A DNA stretch of 64,000 nucleotides from Vibrio sp. D404a. Its GTDB lineage: Bacteria > Pseudomonadota > Gammaproteobacteria > Enterobacterales > Vibrionaceae. A model generated the notes under the pieces. That model searched no databases. It was given only the letters and a program-made list of their open reading frames with translations, and was not told the origin of the DNA. Within the stretch, counting starts at the first letter, position 1, and each line of letters begins with the position of its first letter. Shown in pieces: positions 63,655 to 64,000 of this stretch. The position numbers were made by a program, and so were the translations under genes. The stretch is from positions 1 through 64,000 of the forward strand of contig NZ_JAHGAJ010000002.1 of the NCBI RefSeq assembly GCF_030248535.1, read 5' to 3'.

Positions 63655-64000
63655 ATGAGTGAATCCTGTTATCACTGCGGTGAAGATGTACCAGCGGAAA
63701 CGGATTTTAAAGTAGAAATATTAGGCTCTATACGTCCAATGTGTTGCCCGGGCTGCGAAACCGTAGCCCAAACCATCGTCGATAGTGGCTTAGTTTCTTA
63801 CTACCAGTATCGTACCGCTCCGGCAGAGAAAGCCGATCTTGTACCAGAACAACTGCTTGCACTGAGTCATTACGACAATGAAGATGTGCAACTTGAGTTT
63901 GTTCGTAACTCAGAAAACACCTCTGAAGTGACATTGTCACTAGAGGGCGTCTCTTGTGCTGCTTGTGCGTGGTTGATTGAGAAGCAAGTCTCTTCTAAAG
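63655..64000 (+). CDS. ccoI: Copper-transporting P-type ATPase CcoI/FixI, 5' part (runs off the window)
   Basis: The first 115 residues only. They contain an N-terminal zinc-ribbon-like motif (CYHCGE ... CCPGCE) and the beginning of a heavy-metal-associated domain with the CxxC motif GVSCAACAW. FixI-type P1B ATPases send copper to the periplasmic side for CuB of the cbb3 oxidase. A perfect matS box lies inside the coding region at 63928. Confidence 0.95.
   Translation, partial: MSESCYHCGEDVPAETDFKVEILGSIRPMCCPGCETVAQTIVDSGLVSYYQYRTAPAEKADLVPEQLLALSHYDNEDVQLEFVRNSENTSEVTLSLEGVSCAACAWLIEKQVSSK
63928..63940. promoter_or_regulatory. Perfect matS site inside ccoI
   Basis: GTGACATTGTCAC matches GTGACRNYGTCAC exactly, in the coding sequence of ccoI (residues S-E-V-T-L-S-L region). 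It is 7.9 kb to the right of dif; the other perfect site is 1.7 kb to the left. Confidence 0.85.

Noticed and set aside
1..64000. tRNA, rRNA, CRISPR arrays, insertion sequences and integrated prophage
   Set aside because: I looked for cloverleaf ends, regularly spaced repeats, transposase-like proteins and duplicated dif sites and found none.

Overview
This 64 kb window is chromosomal DNA from a gammaproteobacterium, almost certainly a Vibrio (protein sequences and gene order fit Vibrio chromosome 1; a Splendidus-clade species is my guess, not proven). It is the replication-terminus region. It carries a chromosome-dimer resolution site of dif type (56058-56085), the Ter-macrodomain organiser gene matP (51805) and two perfect matS boxes (54378 and 63928). 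Most genes are conserved housekeeping genes in blocks also known from E. coli or V. cholerae. Accessory DNA is limited to the left end (a giant adhesin) and the 2 kb left of dif.

Layout. 1-4881: 3' part of a giant type I-secreted RTX adhesin with PA14, cadherin-like and VWA domains. 4986-9344: rlmI, a chemoreceptor, acylphosphatase, tusE and yccA. 9566-13832: the aapJQMP amino-acid ABC transporter operon (minus strand). 14322-15260: a siroheme-synthase (CysG) protein whose methyltransferase half has decayed to a stub. 15365-16916: yajQ and an AroH-type DAHP synthase. 17181-20017: a hotdog thioesterase-like gene, an unknown membrane protein and cvfB. 20101-20205: an orphan terminator suggesting a small RNA. 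20400-29067: rsmF, letB, letA, an ABC exporter, msrC (yebR) and proQ, the same neighbourhood as E. coli yebR-yebS-yebT-rsmF plus proQ-prc. 29085-35167: prc, an unknown secreted protein, pepN and a DUF2835 gene. 35396-40240: the 180-kDa-class NAD-glutamate dehydrogenase. 40561-49190: pyrD, zapC, rlmKL, a glutaredoxin-like gene, uup, a DUF3466 exported protein and rmf. 49379-52586: fabA, the Lon-like protease lonH (ycbZ), matP and a DUF3634 gene. 52685-56232: a free-standing TolA-C domain protein, an HDOD protein, an unknown membrane protein, a decayed gene coupled to a 123-residue unknown, and dif. 56233-59608: a hybrid histidine kinase and a FIST protein matching the V. cholerae VpsS/NosP (VpsV) nitric-oxide and quorum-sensing pair, plus a small membrane protein. 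59867-64000: the ccoNOQP cbb3 oxidase operon, fixH (ccoH) and the start of the copper ATPase ccoI.

How it fits together. The right half combines terminus biology (dif, matP, matS) with a respiratory and NO-sensing cluster: the haem-type FIST sensor and its kinase are transcribed away from the high-affinity oxidase operon. dif is empty here. In V. cholerae the equivalent site, next to vpsS, carries CTX/TLC prophages, so the small unknown genes and the pseudogene beside it may be relics of earlier insertions. The most rewarding points for a second look are the dif-proximal islet, the decayed CysG, the pyrD leader, the orphan terminator near 20.1 kb, the triple half-site palindrome at 42557 and the secreted TolA-C protein.
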